Below, piece after piece: positions 1 to 8,215 of a DNA stretch of 64,000 nucleotides (within the stretch, counting starts at the first letter, position 1; each line of letters opens with the position of its first letter). Origin of the DNA: Streptomyces sp. 840.1 (GTDB taxonomy: Bacteria > Actinomycetota > Actinomycetes > Streptomycetales > Streptomycetaceae); assembly GCF_003751445.1 (NCBI RefSeq), contig NZ_RJUU01000001.1, forward strand, positions 2,609,001 to 2,673,000. Reading direction: 5' to 3'. Position numbers and translations under genes: made by a program. The notes under the pieces are model-generated. The model ran no database searches, had not been told where the DNA came from, and saw only the letters and a list, made by a program, of their open reading frames with translations.

Positions 1-372
1 GCCCAGCTCCTGGTTCAGCCGCGCCGCGAACTCCGCGTGGCCGGGGCCGATCCGGGACATCGCGGCGCGGCCCTCCGCCGTCGGGCGCAGGAGCTTCGCG
101 CGGCGGTGGGCCGGGTTCGGCACGTACTCCGCGAGGCCCTTGCCCACCAGCAGATCGGCGATGCGCTGCACGGCCTGGCGGGTGATGCCCATGTCCCGGG
201 CGATCCCGGAGACCGGCAGCGGCTCGGCCAGCACCGCGCCCAGCACCTGCCACCAGGCGGCGGTCAGCCCGGCCGGGCGGGCCAGCTCCTCCGACAGGGA
301 GAGGAACTGGCCGTTCAGCCGGAAGACGCCGAGCGCGGTCCGGCTCAGCCGGTCCTGTTCCGTGCGGCTCAT
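1..372 (-). CDS. MarR-family transcriptional regulator (3' part outside window)
   Basis: The first 124 residues are visible; the gene runs off the left edge. A winged helix-turn-helix is clear around residues 45-105, with a recognition stretch ITRQAVQRIADLLVGKGL followed by the basic wing NPAHRRAKLLRPTAEG typical of MarR proteins. Its ATG shares bases with the TGA of the upstream DJ-1-like gene (ATGA), so the two are translationally coupled. MarR proteins usually repress their own operon and are released by small ligands; the paired palindromes at 1011-1046 are the likely operator. The ligand is unknown. Family assignment is secure; function is inferred. Confidence 0.88.
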   Translation of the reverse strand, partial: MSRTEQDRLSRTALGVFRLNGQFLSLSEELARPAGLTAAWWQVLGAVLAEPLPVSGIARDMGITRQAVQRIADLLVGKGLAEYVPNPAHRRAKLLRPTAEGRAAMSRIGPGHAEFAARLNQELG

Positions 373-968
373 CCCTGGAGCACCTCGTACGCGCTCGGGT
401 CCGAATCGTGGAAGAGGCGGTACCAGGCGTCGAGCTTCTCGCCCTCGAACACCCCGAGGAGGGCGAAGATCTCGCGGGCGAACGCGACCGGCTCGGTCGG
501 CCCGGCGGTGATCAGGAGCCCTTCCTCGTCCGTCACGGCGTCCGCGTCGACGTAGGCCTTACCGCCCCCGTAGCCGGTGGCCGCCAGATAGAAGGACACC
601 GCGCTCGTGTGTGCCCGCCCGTCGAGCAGTCCCTCGCGGGCCAGCCCGGCCGTCGCCCCGCAGATCGCGGCGACCGGCACGCCCGCGTCCAGGAAGGTCC
701 GGGCGGCGCGGGCGAAGGGGGCCAGCTCGTCGCCGGTGTCCCAGAGCCCGGCGCCCGGCAGGATCAGCAGCGCGCTGTCCTCGGGGCGCAGCCCGGCGAG
801 CGCCAGATCGGGCCGCACGGTCAGCCCGCCCATGCTGGTGACGGGTCCCGTCGTCGGGCCCACCGTCCGGACGGTGAAGCCGTGCTGGGTGAGCTGGGCG
901 GTGGTGTGCCCGGTCTCCCAGTCGGCGTAGGTGTCGTACACGGCCAGATGCACGGTCCCGCGGGTCAT
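369..968 (-). CDS. DJ-1/PfpI family protein
   Basis: A 199-residue single-domain DJ-1/PfpI (class I glutamine amidotransferase-like) protein. It opens with the beta strand TVHLAVYDTYADWE and carries the nucleophile-elbow motif AAICGATAGLAREGLL, in which Cys is the expected reactive residue. The ATG at 968 follows an excellent GAGGAGGA ribosome site; an upstream in-frame ATG at 1031 would start inside the operator and is unlikely. It forms a two-gene operon with the MarR gene (4-base overlap). Family members include stress-linked glyoxalases, deglycases and chaperones; which activity applies here cannot be read from sequence. Confidence 0.9.
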   Translation of the reverse strand: MTRGTVHLAVYDTYADWETGHTTAQLTQHGFTVRTVGPTTGPVTSMGGLTVRPDLALAGLRPEDSALLILPGAGLWDTGDELAPFARAARTFLDAGVPVAAICGATAGLAREGLLDGRAHTSAVSFYLAATGYGGGKAYVDADAVTDEEGLLITAGPTEPVAFAREIFALLGVFEGEKLDAWYRLFHDSDPSAYEVLQG

Positions 969-1010
969 GGCGTCCTCCTCGGCGGCAAGGATTTCCGTAC
1001 CAGGATTTCT

Positions 1011-1046
1011 ATGACAACATGCTGTCATCATGGCAACATGTTGTCA
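1011..1046. promoter_or_regulatory. tandem palindromic operator for the MarR/DJ-1 operon
   Basis: Two imperfect palindromes lie side by side: ATGACAACATGCTGTCAT (1011-1028) and TGGCAACATGTTGTCA (1031-1046). Both share the core CAACATG(T/C)TGTCA and their centres are 19 bp apart, about two helical turns, so two dimers could bind one face. They lie 43-78 bp upstream of the DJ-1 start, where MarR autorepressors bind. Binding by the MarR protein is inferred from position. Confidence 0.7.
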
Positions 1047-1141
1047 ATCTGTCGAACCCTCGCGGTGACCCGACACCCTGCCGAACCACCCGCCCCACTC
1101 CATATACAAGGTGGCCATACCGGGCCGTGCCCGGCGATGCC

Positions 1142-1153
1142 TACGCTCGCCGT
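1142..1153 (+). promoter_or_regulatory. leaderless -10 box of the aminotransferase gene
   Basis: TACGCT (1142-1147) fits the actinobacterial TANNNT -10 consensus and sits 6 nt before the ATG at 1154, so transcription should start at or next to the start codon. No Shine-Dalgarno sequence is present. The -35 region is weak. Confidence 0.5.
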
Positions 1154-2521
1154 ATGACCCCTCATCCCCGTCACGCCGCCGACCCCGCCGCAGGCGCGGC
1201 CGTGAAGGCCGCCGACCGTGCGCACGTGTTCCACTCCTGGTCCGCCCAGGGCCTGATCGACCCGCTCGCCGTCGCCGGCGCCGAGGGGGCGTACTTCTGG
1301 GACTACGACGGCAACCGCTACCTGGACTTCACCAGCGGTCTCGTCTACACCAACATCGGCTACCAGCACCCCACCGTCGTCGCCGCGATCCAGGAGCAGG
1401 CGGGGCGGATGACGACCTTCGCGCCCGCCTTCGCGATCGAGTCGCGCTCCGAGGCCGCCCGCCTCATCGCGGAGCGCACGCCGGGCGACCTGGACAAGAT
1501 CTTCTTCACCAACGGCGGCGCCGAGGCCGTCGAGAACGCCATCCGCATGGCCCGTCTGCACACGGGCCGCAACAAGGTGCTCTCCGCCTACCGCTCGTAC
1601 CACGGCGCCACCTCCACCGCGATCAACCTGACCGGCGACCCGCGCCGCTGGGCCTCGGACAACGGCTCGGCGGGCGTCGTGCGGTTCTGGGCCCCGTTCC
1701 TGTACCGCTCGCCGTTCTACGCGCAGACCGAGGCGGAGGAGTGCGCCCGCGCACTCCAGCACCTGGAGGACACCCTCGCCTACGAGGGCCCCGCGACCAT
1801 CGCCGCGATCATCCTGGAGACCGTGCCGGGCACGGCCGGCATCATGACCCCGCCGCCCGGCTACCTCGCCGGTGTCCGCGAGATCTGCGACCGGTACGGG
1901 ATCGTGTTCGTGCTCGACGAGGTGATGGCGGGCTTCGGCCGCACCGGCAAGTGGTTCGCCGCCGACCACTTCGACGTCACCCCCGACCTGATGACCTTCG
2001 CCAAGGGCGTCAACTCCGGCTACGTACCCCTCGGCGGCGTCGCCATCTCCGCCGAGATCGCCGCCACCTTCGACACCCGCCCCTACCCGGGCGGGCTGAC
2101 CTACTCCGGCCACCCGCTGGCCTGCGCGGCCGCCGTCGCCACCATCCAGGTGATGGAGGACGAGAAGGTCATCGAGAACGCCGCCCACATCGGTGAGACG
2201 GTCCTCGGCCCCGGTCTGCGCGAGCTCGCCGCCAACCACCCCTGCGTCGGCGAGGTCCGCGGCCTCGGCGCGTTCTGGGCGCTGGAGCTCGTCCGGAACC
2301 AGGAGACCCGCGAGCCGCTCGTCCCGTACAACGCGACGGGCGCCGACAACGCCCCGATGGCGGCCTTCGGGGCGGCGGCCAAGAAGCACGGCCTGTGGCC
2401 CTTCATCAACATGAACCGCACCCACGCCGTGCCGGCCTGCAACGTCACCGAGACCGAGGCCAAGGAGGGTCTGGCGGCACTGGACGCCGCACTGGCCGTG
2501 GCCGACGGGTACACCGCGTAG
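1154..2521 (+). CDS. class III PLP-dependent aminotransferase
   Basis: A 455-residue fold-type I (class III) aminotransferase of normal length. The PLP Lys is predicted at residue 284 in FAKGVNSGYVPLGG; upstream are the phosphate-binding FFTNGGAEAVENAIRMAR and the Asp of VFVLDEVMAGFGRTG that contacts the PLP pyridine nitrogen. The N-terminal WDYDGNRYLDFTSGL is typical of omega-amino acid:pyruvate and taurine:pyruvate aminotransferases, so an omega-amine or beta-alanine-like donor with pyruvate acceptor is the best guess. The ATG at 1154 is preferred because a leaderless -10 box lies just before it. A GntR gene follows 104 bp downstream and may control amine use; that is inference. Confidence 0.88.
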   Translation: MTPHPRHAADPAAGAAVKAADRAHVFHSWSAQGLIDPLAVAGAEGAYFWDYDGNRYLDFTSGLVYTNIGYQHPTVVAAIQEQAGRMTTFAPAFAIESRSEAARLIAERTPGDLDKIFFTNGGAEAVENAIRMARLHTGRNKVLSAYRSYHGATSTAINLTGDPRRWASDNGSAGVVRFWAPFLYRSPFYAQTEAEECARALQHLEDTLAYEGPATIAAIILETVPGTAGIMTPPPGYLAGVREICDRYGIVFVLDEVMAGFGRTGKWFAADHFDVTPDLMTFAKGVNSGYVPLGGVAISAEIAATFDTRPYPGGLTYSGHPLACAAAVATIQVMEDEKVIENAAHIGETVLGPGLRELAANHPCVGEVRGLGAFWALELVRNQETREPLVPYNATGADNAPMAAFGAAAKKHGLWPFINMNRTHAVPACNVTETEAKEGLAALDAALAVADGYTA

Positions 2522-2625
2522 CCCCACCGCCCGCGCGGAGCGCTCCTCCCCTCGTCCCCTCCCCACCGGCCCGTCCGGCGGGCTCGGTCTAAGGTGGCCG
2601 AGACCGAAACAGGGGAGGGGCGCTC

Positions 2626-3390
2626 ATGCGCGCGAGCGGAGCTGTCACCCGCAGTACGCTGCGGCAGCAGATCGCGGACGCGCTGCGTGACGAGGTGCTC
2701 GCGGGGCGTCTTCAGCCGGGGCGGGAGTTCACCGTCAAGCAGATCGCGGAGCAGTACGGCGTCTCCGCGACGCCTGTCCGCGAAGCGCTGTTCGACCTCT
2801 CCGCGCAGGGCCTGCTCGAATCCGACCAGCACCGCGGATTCAGGGTGCACCAGTTCTCCGTCGCGGACTACCGCTCGATGGTGGAGGCCCGCGCCCTGGT
2901 CATGGACGGGGTGATCCGGGACGTCTTCCGCGAGCAGCCCCCGTCCCCGGACCGGCAGACGCGGTACCGCGAGGCACTCGTCTCGGTACGCCGCCGGGCC
3001 GAGGAAGCCGCCCGCGCGGCACGCGGCGGCGACCTGGACATCCTCATCGGCTACGACCTGCGGTTCTGGCGGGAGCTGGGCGCGCTCGCCGGCAACACCT
3101 ACATCGGTGACTTCCTGCACCGGCTGCGGGTCCAGGCCTGGGTGTTCGCCGTCCCGTACCTGCGCGGCGACGCGGACGTACGGGACTGGCTCTGGCAGGG
3201 TCACGCCGACCTCGTCGCCTCGGTCACCCTCCGGGACCGCGAGGCGCTGCGTGCGGCGGTCAACGACTACAACGGCCACGCGCTGAGCTGGGCGGACCGG
3301 CTGGCGGCCGGGGACCCGGACCACCTCGGTCACGCACCGAAGCCTCCCGGGGCGGACGAACCCGAGGACGGGGCACGGCCGGAGGCCTGA
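2626..3390 (+). CDS. GntR family (FadR/FCD subfamily) transcriptional regulator
   Basis: 254 residues. An N-terminal winged HTH (about residues 10-72) contains FTVKQIAEQYGVSATPVREA and the wing LLESDQHRGFRV; the helical FCD effector domain follows (about 80-225), with DLRFWRELGALAGNTYI matching the D..F...L...sgN pattern and a metal-ligand-like His in WQGHADLV. One position where FCD proteins usually have His (FH) is FW here, so metal binding may be altered. The start has a strong AGGGGAGGGG site. FCD regulators sense carboxylic acids or related metabolites; the neighbouring aminotransferase suggests control of amino acid or amine metabolism. Confidence 0.87.
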   Translation: MRASGAVTRSTLRQQIADALRDEVLAGRLQPGREFTVKQIAEQYGVSATPVREALFDLSAQGLLESDQHRGFRVHQFSVADYRSMVEARALVMDGVIRDVFREQPPSPDRQTRYREALVSVRRRAEEAARAARGGDLDILIGYDLRFWRELGALAGNTYIGDFLHRLRVQAWVFAVPYLRGDADVRDWLWQGHADLVASVTLRDREALRAAVNDYNGHALSWADRLAAGDPDHLGHAPKPPGADEPEDGARPEA

Positions 3391-3535
3391 GCGGCGCAAG
3401 CTCCCGAAGCCGCTCCCGCAGCCGCGCGCGAAGTCGCTCTTGGGGGAACACTGTCCGCGACGTGGCGACCGCATTACGCTGTCCCGAATTACGCTGTCCC
3501 GACCATCGCACGCACCCGTTGGAGAGCGAGACTTC

Positions 3536-4186
3536 GTGGCCTGTGACCTGTGGCTGGTCCCCCTCGTCGATGTGCTGTGCCACAGCCCCGACAACCCCTT
3601 CGCCGAGGAAATAGCCGTCTTCGACAAGGCGCTGGGCGAGGCAGGGCTGCCGCCCGTACCCGTCTACGCCTATATGCCGGGCCTGACCGGAGACGTGGCC
3701 CCGGTCGCGGGCTTCGACTACGACGCCCTGCACTTCCTGCGCCGCGCCTACCTGCTCCAGATCAGCGGCCTCGCCGTCACGCCCGTGGACGAACTGGGCG
3801 GCGACTACGAGCAGTTGCTGGAGATGTTCGAGCCCACGGCCCAGCAGTCCCACCTGGTGTGGCACTACGACCACGCGGGCGCGTACGTCCCCCTGGACTT
3901 CGCGTACCCGATCTCCAGCGACGACCTGCTGGCGGGCGGCGGGCCGCTCGGCTCCGCGCACGGGCTGCTCAGGGAGCTGGAGTTCGTCGCCCCGTCCATC
4001 GGCATCGACCCGGCCAACCCGCCGGCCGCCCCGCTGCCGCCCGCCGCGCCCACCGAGCTGGAGGAGCCGGCGGTCCCGATCCCGTACGACGACAACCCGT
4101 TCGCCCGGGAGCGCCACGTCTGGCTCGGCCTGCACGCGGCGGTCACCCGCAGCCTCGCCCAGGGCTCAATGATCATCTTCAGCTGA
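3536..4186 (+). CDS. conserved Streptomyces protein of unknown function
   Basis: 216 residues, GTG start chosen for the GGAGAG site 10 nt upstream and the coherent N-terminus ACDLWLVPLVDVLCHSPDNP. Probably soluble: no signal peptide or membrane segment. A Pro/Ala-rich linker (about residues 160-180) separates a larger N-terminal domain from a short C-terminal helix. The tetrad DNPFA occurs twice, near residues 18 and 189. I do not recognise the family; I recall an equivalent at the same place beside SLATT-ybaB-recR in other Streptomyces. It converges with the SLATT gene. Confidence 0.72.
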   Translation: MACDLWLVPLVDVLCHSPDNPFAEEIAVFDKALGEAGLPPVPVYAYMPGLTGDVAPVAGFDYDALHFLRRAYLLQISGLAVTPVDELGGDYEQLLEMFEPTAQQSHLVWHYDHAGAYVPLDFAYPISSDDLLAGGGPLGSAHGLLRELEFVAPSIGIDPANPPAAPLPPAAPTELEEPAVPIPYDDNPFARERHVWLGLHAAVTRSLAQGSMIIFS

Positions 4187-4268
4187 CGGGGCAGGGCGCG
4201 CCCGCCGGAGCCCCGCACCGGCCACCGGTCATTGCGGGGCTACCGGCTGCCGGCCACCGGACTCCGGT

Positions 4269-5057
4269 TCACCGCGGGGACTCCGGCGGCCGCTGCCGAG
4301 GCATGTTCGGCCGGCCCATCGACTGCAGCGGGAACCTCCCCGGCTGCGCACCCTGCTCCGCCCGCCCGCCACCCGTACCGCCGGACACCAGCGCCTGCAT
4401 CCCCATCGGCGCGGGACCGGCCCGGAACTCCACCATCCAGTCCGCGGTCTCCGAGCGCACGAGCTCCGTGACGTCCTCCGAGAACCGCCGCAGCACACCG
4501 AGGCACCGCTCGGCCGCCTCGCTCGCCGTCCCCTCGGTCGGGCCGAGCACCTCCCGTACGCACTCCGAGGCCCAGTCGAACTGGAGCACCTGAAGCCTGC
4601 GCTGTACGGCCTGTGCCGTGGCCAGATTCCTTATCCAGCCCGAGGTCAGGCCGAAGTACCGATCACACGCCATGCACGCGGCGCCCAGCAGCAGCGAAAG
4701 ATAGCCCCAGCCCGCCGCGCCGTGCAGCGCCCCCGTCAGATCGAGCAGCGGCAGCGCGGCCCCCGCCACCGCACCGGCGGCGGTCCCCATCCGCAGCACC
4801 CTGGCCCCGCGGCGCTTCCACACCCGGTCGCCCAGATACCAGTCGGCGGTGCGCAGCGCGTCGGCCTCGACCCAGCGGTACAGCTCGTCGAGCCGCTGGG
4901 CGGGTTCGCCCCAGTCGCCGAGCGGGAAGGGCGTTCCGGTCAGATCCCGCCCCGGGGCGCCGGAGCCCGTGCCGGAAGGAGGGGCGGAACCGGCCGGACC
5001 CGGCACACCGGAATCGTTGCGGGGCGGCCCTTCGGGCTGCATCTCCGGCTGACTCAC
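4269..5057 (-). CDS. SLATT domain membrane protein
   Basis: 262 residues. A Pro/Gly-rich cytoplasmic N-terminus (about 45 residues) is followed by a helical region with two hydrophobic segments (GTAAGAVAGAALPLLDL and YLSLLLGAACMACDRYFGL), the arrangement of SLATT domains. SLATT proteins are two-helix membrane proteins proposed as pore-forming effectors in nucleotide-linked conflict systems, but this one sits beside ybaB-recR, not a nucleotide synthetase, and may be housekeeping. GTG at 5057 follows AGGAG with 7-nt spacing; the ATG at 5075 lies upstream of that site and is less likely. Confidence 0.75.
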   Translation of the reverse strand: MSQPEMQPEGPPRNDSGVPGPAGSAPPSGTGSGAPGRDLTGTPFPLGDWGEPAQRLDELYRWVEADALRTADWYLGDRVWKRRGARVLRMGTAAGAVAGAALPLLDLTGALHGAAGWGYLSLLLGAACMACDRYFGLTSGWIRNLATAQAVQRRLQVLQFDWASECVREVLGPTEGTASEAAERCLGVLRRFSEDVTELVRSETADWMVEFRAGPAPMGMQALVSGGTGGGRAEQGAQPGRFPLQSMGRPNMPRQRPPESPR

Positions 5058-5427
5058 CGGGGTACTCCTCTGCATGCTGCATTGCGACGCGTGATGTCGA
5101 CCGCGTCCTCGACGATGGGCGGGATCTCTGCCCTCTGCTCACTGACGCTCGCTGCGACCGGCAGTGCCCCATGCATAACCTTGCGTGACGGTTGGTGCAC
5201 GTGCGCGTACCGGGACGCATGCCCTTCCTACCGCCGAATGGTGGGCCGCGGGGTCGGAATCGCGGTATTCCCGGGTGCGCAGAGCCTGTGATCAGGTATA
5301 GGAGCCCTGCCCTCCTTGACTTGATCTCACTCGAAAGAGTTGCTCGCCAGTGGGTGGGGCGCGCCGCCCGGGGACAACGTAGGCTCGGCGTACCGAAACA
5401 TTTGTCGTCGAAATGCCTGGAGTGACC
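5058..5427. other. divergent intergenic region, SLATT / ybaB
   Basis: This 370-bp stretch separates the SLATT start from ybaB and must hold both promoters. A TTGACT at 5316, an ACTC-gaaa-GAGT inverted repeat just downstream and a TAGGCT box near 5380 are candidate elements for ybaB-recR. I see no convincing small ORF or structured RNA. Confidence 0.4.
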
Positions 5428-5763
5428 GTGATTCCCGGTGGTGGTCAGCCCAATATGCAGCAGCTGCTGCAGCAGGCCCAGAAGATGCAGCAGGACCTCG
5501 CGGAGGCCCAGGAGGAACTGGCCAGGACCGAGGTCGACGGCCAGGCGGGCGGTGGTCTCGTCAAGGCGACCGTCAACGGCTCCGGCGAGCTGCGCGCCCT
5601 GGTGATCGACCCGAAGGCGGTGGATCCGGAGGACACCGAGACGCTCGCCGATCTCGTCGTCGCGGCGGTCCAGGCGGCGAACGAGAACGCCCAGACGCTT
5701 CAGCAGCAGAAGCTGGGCCCGCTGACCCAGGGCCTGGGCGGCATGCCCGGCCTCCCCTTCTGA
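5428..5763 (+). CDS. YbaB/EbfC family nucleoid-associated protein
   Basis: 111 residues. The N-terminal helix [20 protein letters not shown] and the strand [21 protein letters not shown] are diagnostic of the dimeric YbaB/EbfC DNA-binding family. The GTG at 5428 is chosen because GGAG lies 5 nt upstream and it gives the usual MIPGGG N-terminus; an ATG 15 nt earlier (5413) overlaps that site and is the alternative. It precedes recR by 121 bp, the classic ybaB-recR pairing seen across bacteria, here without dnaX. Role: nucleoid binding, perhaps aiding recombinational repair. Confidence 0.92.
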   Translation: MIPGGGQPNMQQLLQQAQKMQQDLAEAQEELARTEVDGQAGGGLVKATVNGSGELRALVIDPKAVDPEDTETLADLVVAAVQAANENAQTLQQQKLGPLTQGLGGMPGLPF

Positions 5764-5884
5764 CCCTTGCGACTCCTCTGATCCCTTCCGGCCAAGGACG
5801 GGCCGAGGACATACCCAAGACGGTACGCACCCCCTACGGTACGTACCACGACGCGGCCGACCAGGCGGCAGGAAAGGCTCTCCG

Positions 5885-6484
5885 TTGTACGAAGGCGTGG
5901 TTCAGGACCTCATCGACGAGTTGGGCAGGCTGCCCGGCGTCGGTCCCAAGAGCGCGCAGCGGATCGCCTTCCACATCCTCCAGGCCGAGCCCACGGATGT
6001 GCGCCGTCTCGCCCACGCCCTCCTGGAGGTCAAGGACAAGGTCCGCTTCTGCGCGATCTGCGGCAACGTGGCGCAGCAGGAGCAGTGCGGGATCTGCCGC
6101 GACCCGCGCCGGGACCTGACGGTCATCTGCGTCGTCGAGGAGCCGAAGGACGTCGTCGCGATCGAGCGGACCCGCGAGTTCCGGGGCCGTTACCACGTCC
6201 TCGGCGGGGCGATCAGCCCCATCGAGGGCGTCGGTCCGGACGATCTGCGCATCCGCGAGCTGCTGGCCCGGCTGGCCGACGGCTCGATCACGGAGCTGAT
6301 CCTGGCGACCGACCCCAACCTGGAGGGCGAGGCCACCGCGACGTACCTGGCGCGGATGATCAAGCCGATGGGCCTGCGGGTCACCCGGCTCGCCAGCGGT
6401 CTGCCGGTCGGCGGCGACCTGGAGTACGCGGACGAGGTCACCCTCGGCCGTGCCTTCGAGGGGAGGCGCCTGCTCGATGTCTGA
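5885..6484 (+). CDS. recR: recombination mediator RecR
   Basis: 199 residues, full length. An N-terminal helix-hairpin-helix ([20 protein letters not shown]) is followed by a C4 zinc finger with Cys56, Cys59, Cys68 and Cys71, then a Toprim domain containing [12 protein letters not shown] and [16 protein letters not shown], and a C-terminal Walker-B-like tail. RecR works with RecO (and RecF) to load RecA on gapped DNA. The TTG start is supported by AGGAAAGG 7 nt upstream. It is very probably cotranscribed with ybaB. Confidence 0.97.
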   Translation: MYEGVVQDLIDELGRLPGVGPKSAQRIAFHILQAEPTDVRRLAHALLEVKDKVRFCAICGNVAQQEQCGICRDPRRDLTVICVVEEPKDVVAIERTREFRGRYHVLGGAISPIEGVGPDDLRIRELLARLADGSITELILATDPNLEGEATATYLARMIKPMGLRVTRLASGLPVGGDLEYADEVTLGRAFEGRRLLDV

Positions 6485-6621
6485 CCCGCTGCGCGCTCCC
6501 CACCCGGTCCGCCTCCCGGCCCCGCACCCCGCCTCTTGCCCGGGGACTCACTGCGGCTTTACGTTCAGCGCAGATATGTTCTACTCACCGTCTCCGACCG
6601 TGCCCACGGGAGGTCCCCGCG

Positions 6622-7281
6622 ATGTCTGACGCCACGCTGAACACTGTCACCCAGGACCCCGACGACTTCGCGGTCCAGATCGCCGACCAGATCAAGACGT
6701 TCATCGTCGCGGTCACCGAGGTGTCCAAGGTCGAGGAGCCGGAGGAAGCCGTTCCGGTACTGCTGCTCCAGGTCTCCCAGCTGCTCCTCGCGGGCGGCCG
6801 GCTGGGCGCGTACGAGGACATCCTCCCGGACGAGCGCTACGAGCCGGACCTCGGCGCCGAGCCGGATGCGGACGGCCTGCGCGAGCGCTTCGCGGTCCTG
6901 CTGGAGCCGATCGACGTCTACTCCGAGGTCTTCGACCCGTACGAGCCCCGCAAGGCCCCGGTCCCGGCCCGCATCTCCGACGACCTGGCCGACCTCGTCA
7001 CGGACCTGCGCCACGGCCTGGCCCACTACGAGGAGGACCGCACCACCGAGGCCCTGTGGTGGTGGCAGTTCTCCTACTTCTCCAACTGGGGCTCCACCGC
7101 CTCCGCCGCCCTGCGCGCCCTCCAGTCCCTGATCGCCCACATCCGCCTGAACCAGCCCCTCCAGGCACTGGACGGCCTGGACACCGACCAGGACGCCGGC
7201 GACGACGACCTGGCCGAGGAGGCCGGCCGCGTGATGGTCGAGGAGATCGCGGGCCCGCTGGGCCTGCGCCCGGTCACGTAG
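6622..7281 (+). CDS. DUF5063 domain protein
   Basis: 219 residues; ATG preceded by GGGAGG. An acidic, mostly helical soluble protein with the conserved core LAHYEEDRTTEALWWWQFSYFSNWGSTA, quoted here as two overlapping parts: HYEEDRTTEALWWWQFSYF and FSNWGSTASAALRAL. This matches what I know as DUF5063, of unknown function, usually next to recR in Streptomyces. No catalytic motif is evident. The gene is 137 bp downstream of recR with its own ribosome site; cotranscription is possible. The accessory toxin-antitoxin pair follows. Confidence 0.8.
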   Translation: MSDATLNTVTQDPDDFAVQIADQIKTFIVAVTEVSKVEEPEEAVPVLLLQVSQLLLAGGRLGAYEDILPDERYEPDLGAEPDADGLRERFAVLLEPIDVYSEVFDPYEPRKAPVPARISDDLADLVTDLRHGLAHYEEDRTTEALWWWQFSYFSNWGSTASAALRALQSLIAHIRLNQPLQALDGLDTDQDAGDDDLAEEAGRVMVEEIAGPLGLRPVT

Positions 7282-7375
7282 CGGACCGGGCGGGGCCGAG
7301 CGCGGCGCCGGTAAGTTCACTCGTTCAGCTGGCAATATAAGAATTCCCTTCTACTCATGCGCGACGTACGCTGAC

Positions 7376-7771
7376 ATGCGGAGCATGAACTGGGAGATCA
7401 ACCTCCATCCTTCGGTGGAGCGGTGGCTGCTTGAACTTGCTGAGGAGGATCCGGTGACAGCGGATCTCATCGAGGCCGCGATCGACATGCTCGCGGAGAG
7501 CGGGCCCACTCTGGGCAGGCCACTCGTTGACCGGCTTCAGGGCTGCCGAACACACAACCTCAAGGAACTGCGGCCAGGCAGCGCCCGTGCCACCGAGGTC
7601 CGCATCCTTTTCGTGTTTGACCCCCGACGCCGAGCGATCCTTCTTGTGGCCGGTGACAAAGCGGGCCGTTGGAGCGACTGGTACCGGGATTCGATCCCGG
7701 TTGCGGAGGGCCGTTACGAGGAGTACCTGACCAGCTCGGTGGGAGCAGGGGAAGACGGAGGCGTTCGATGA
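7376..7771 (+). CDS. RelE/HigB-type toxin (phage Gp49-like family)
   Basis: 131 residues. WEINLHPSVERWLLELAEED, LGRPLVDRLQGCRTHNLKEL and RILFVFDPRRRAILLVAGDK follow the beta-alpha order of RelE-fold toxins of the HigB/Gp49-like type, which cleave mRNA on the ribosome; the basic residues (Lys in NLKEL, Arg in RILF, DPRRR, DKAGRW) are the expected RNA contacts. The toxin comes first and its TGA overlaps the antitoxin ATG, the HigBA order. Upstream DNA is locally AT-rich (ATATAAGAATTC), unlike the surroundings, suggesting transfer. Start is ATG 7376 or 7385; neither has a good ribosome site. Confidence 0.82.
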   Translation: MRSMNWEINLHPSVERWLLELAEEDPVTADLIEAAIDMLAESGPTLGRPLVDRLQGCRTHNLKELRPGSARATEVRILFVFDPRRRAILLVAGDKAGRWSDWYRDSIPVAEGRYEEYLTSSVGAGEDGGVR

Positions 7772-8100
7772 CTCAGTACGGCAGTTGGGCCGATGTGAAG
7801 CGTCGGTTGCGGGAGAGTAACCCCGAGGCGTCCGAAGCCGGATGGGAGGAACGTAAGCAAGCCGCACGCACTGCCACCGAAGCGTATGTGCTCGGGCATG
7901 GCTTGCGTGAAATCCGTGAAGCTCAAGGTCTTACCCAGGCACAGGTGGCCGAGGCGGTCGGGATCTCCCAGGCGCGGGTCTCCCAAATCGAGCGTGGTGA
8001 GATCCACAACCTGGAGACCATGCGCACTTACGCCTCGGCGCTGGGAGCCAAGATCACGGTCTCCATCGAGTACGGCGATCGGATCGTGGGCGCGGCCTGA
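7768..8100 (+). CDS. XRE-family antitoxin (HigA-like)
   Basis: 110 residues. After an N-terminal helical arm (about residues 1-45, likely the toxin-binding part) comes a clear Cro/C1 HTH: LREIREAQGLTQAQVAEAVG then ISQARVSQIERGEIHNLETM. The start ATG overlaps the toxin stop (ATGA). It should neutralise the upstream toxin and, with it, repress the shared promoter. A hairpin at 8108-8134 ends the unit. Confidence 0.87.
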   Translation: MTQYGSWADVKRRLRESNPEASEAGWEERKQAARTATEAYVLGHGLREIREAQGLTQAQVAEAVGISQARVSQIERGEIHNLETMRTYASALGAKITVSIEYGDRIVGAA

Positions 8101-8107
8101 TCGCAGG

Positions 8108-8134
8108 TGACCGACCTGTCGAAGGTGTCGGTCA
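8108..8134 (+). terminator. hairpin after the toxin-antitoxin pair
   Basis: TGACCGAC (8108-8115) pairs perfectly with GTCGGTCA (8127-8134) across an 11-nt loop, 7 bp after the antitoxin stop. There is no U-tract, as is usual in Streptomyces. Confidence 0.5.
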
Positions 8135-8215
8135 GAGGCGTTCCGCCCCGGCGCACGCCTCCCGGCCACCGGGCGCCTGCCGCCTGCCTCGACCGCAGGC
8201 GTCCGGGGAGAGCGG

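Noticed and set aside
1028..2566. A 512-residue minus-strand open frame across the aminotransferase
   Set aside because: The translation is low-complexity Gly/Val/Arg, the usual shadow of a high-GC gene.
4269..5057. SLATT protein as part of an anti-phage system
   Set aside because: No nucleotide cyclase/synthetase, reverse transcriptase or other defence gene is adjacent; its neighbours are core recombination genes.
5058..5427. SRP (4.5S-like) RNA gene next to ybaB-recR
   Set aside because: I looked for the conserved GNAR-loop helix 8 and did not find it; dnaX is also absent.
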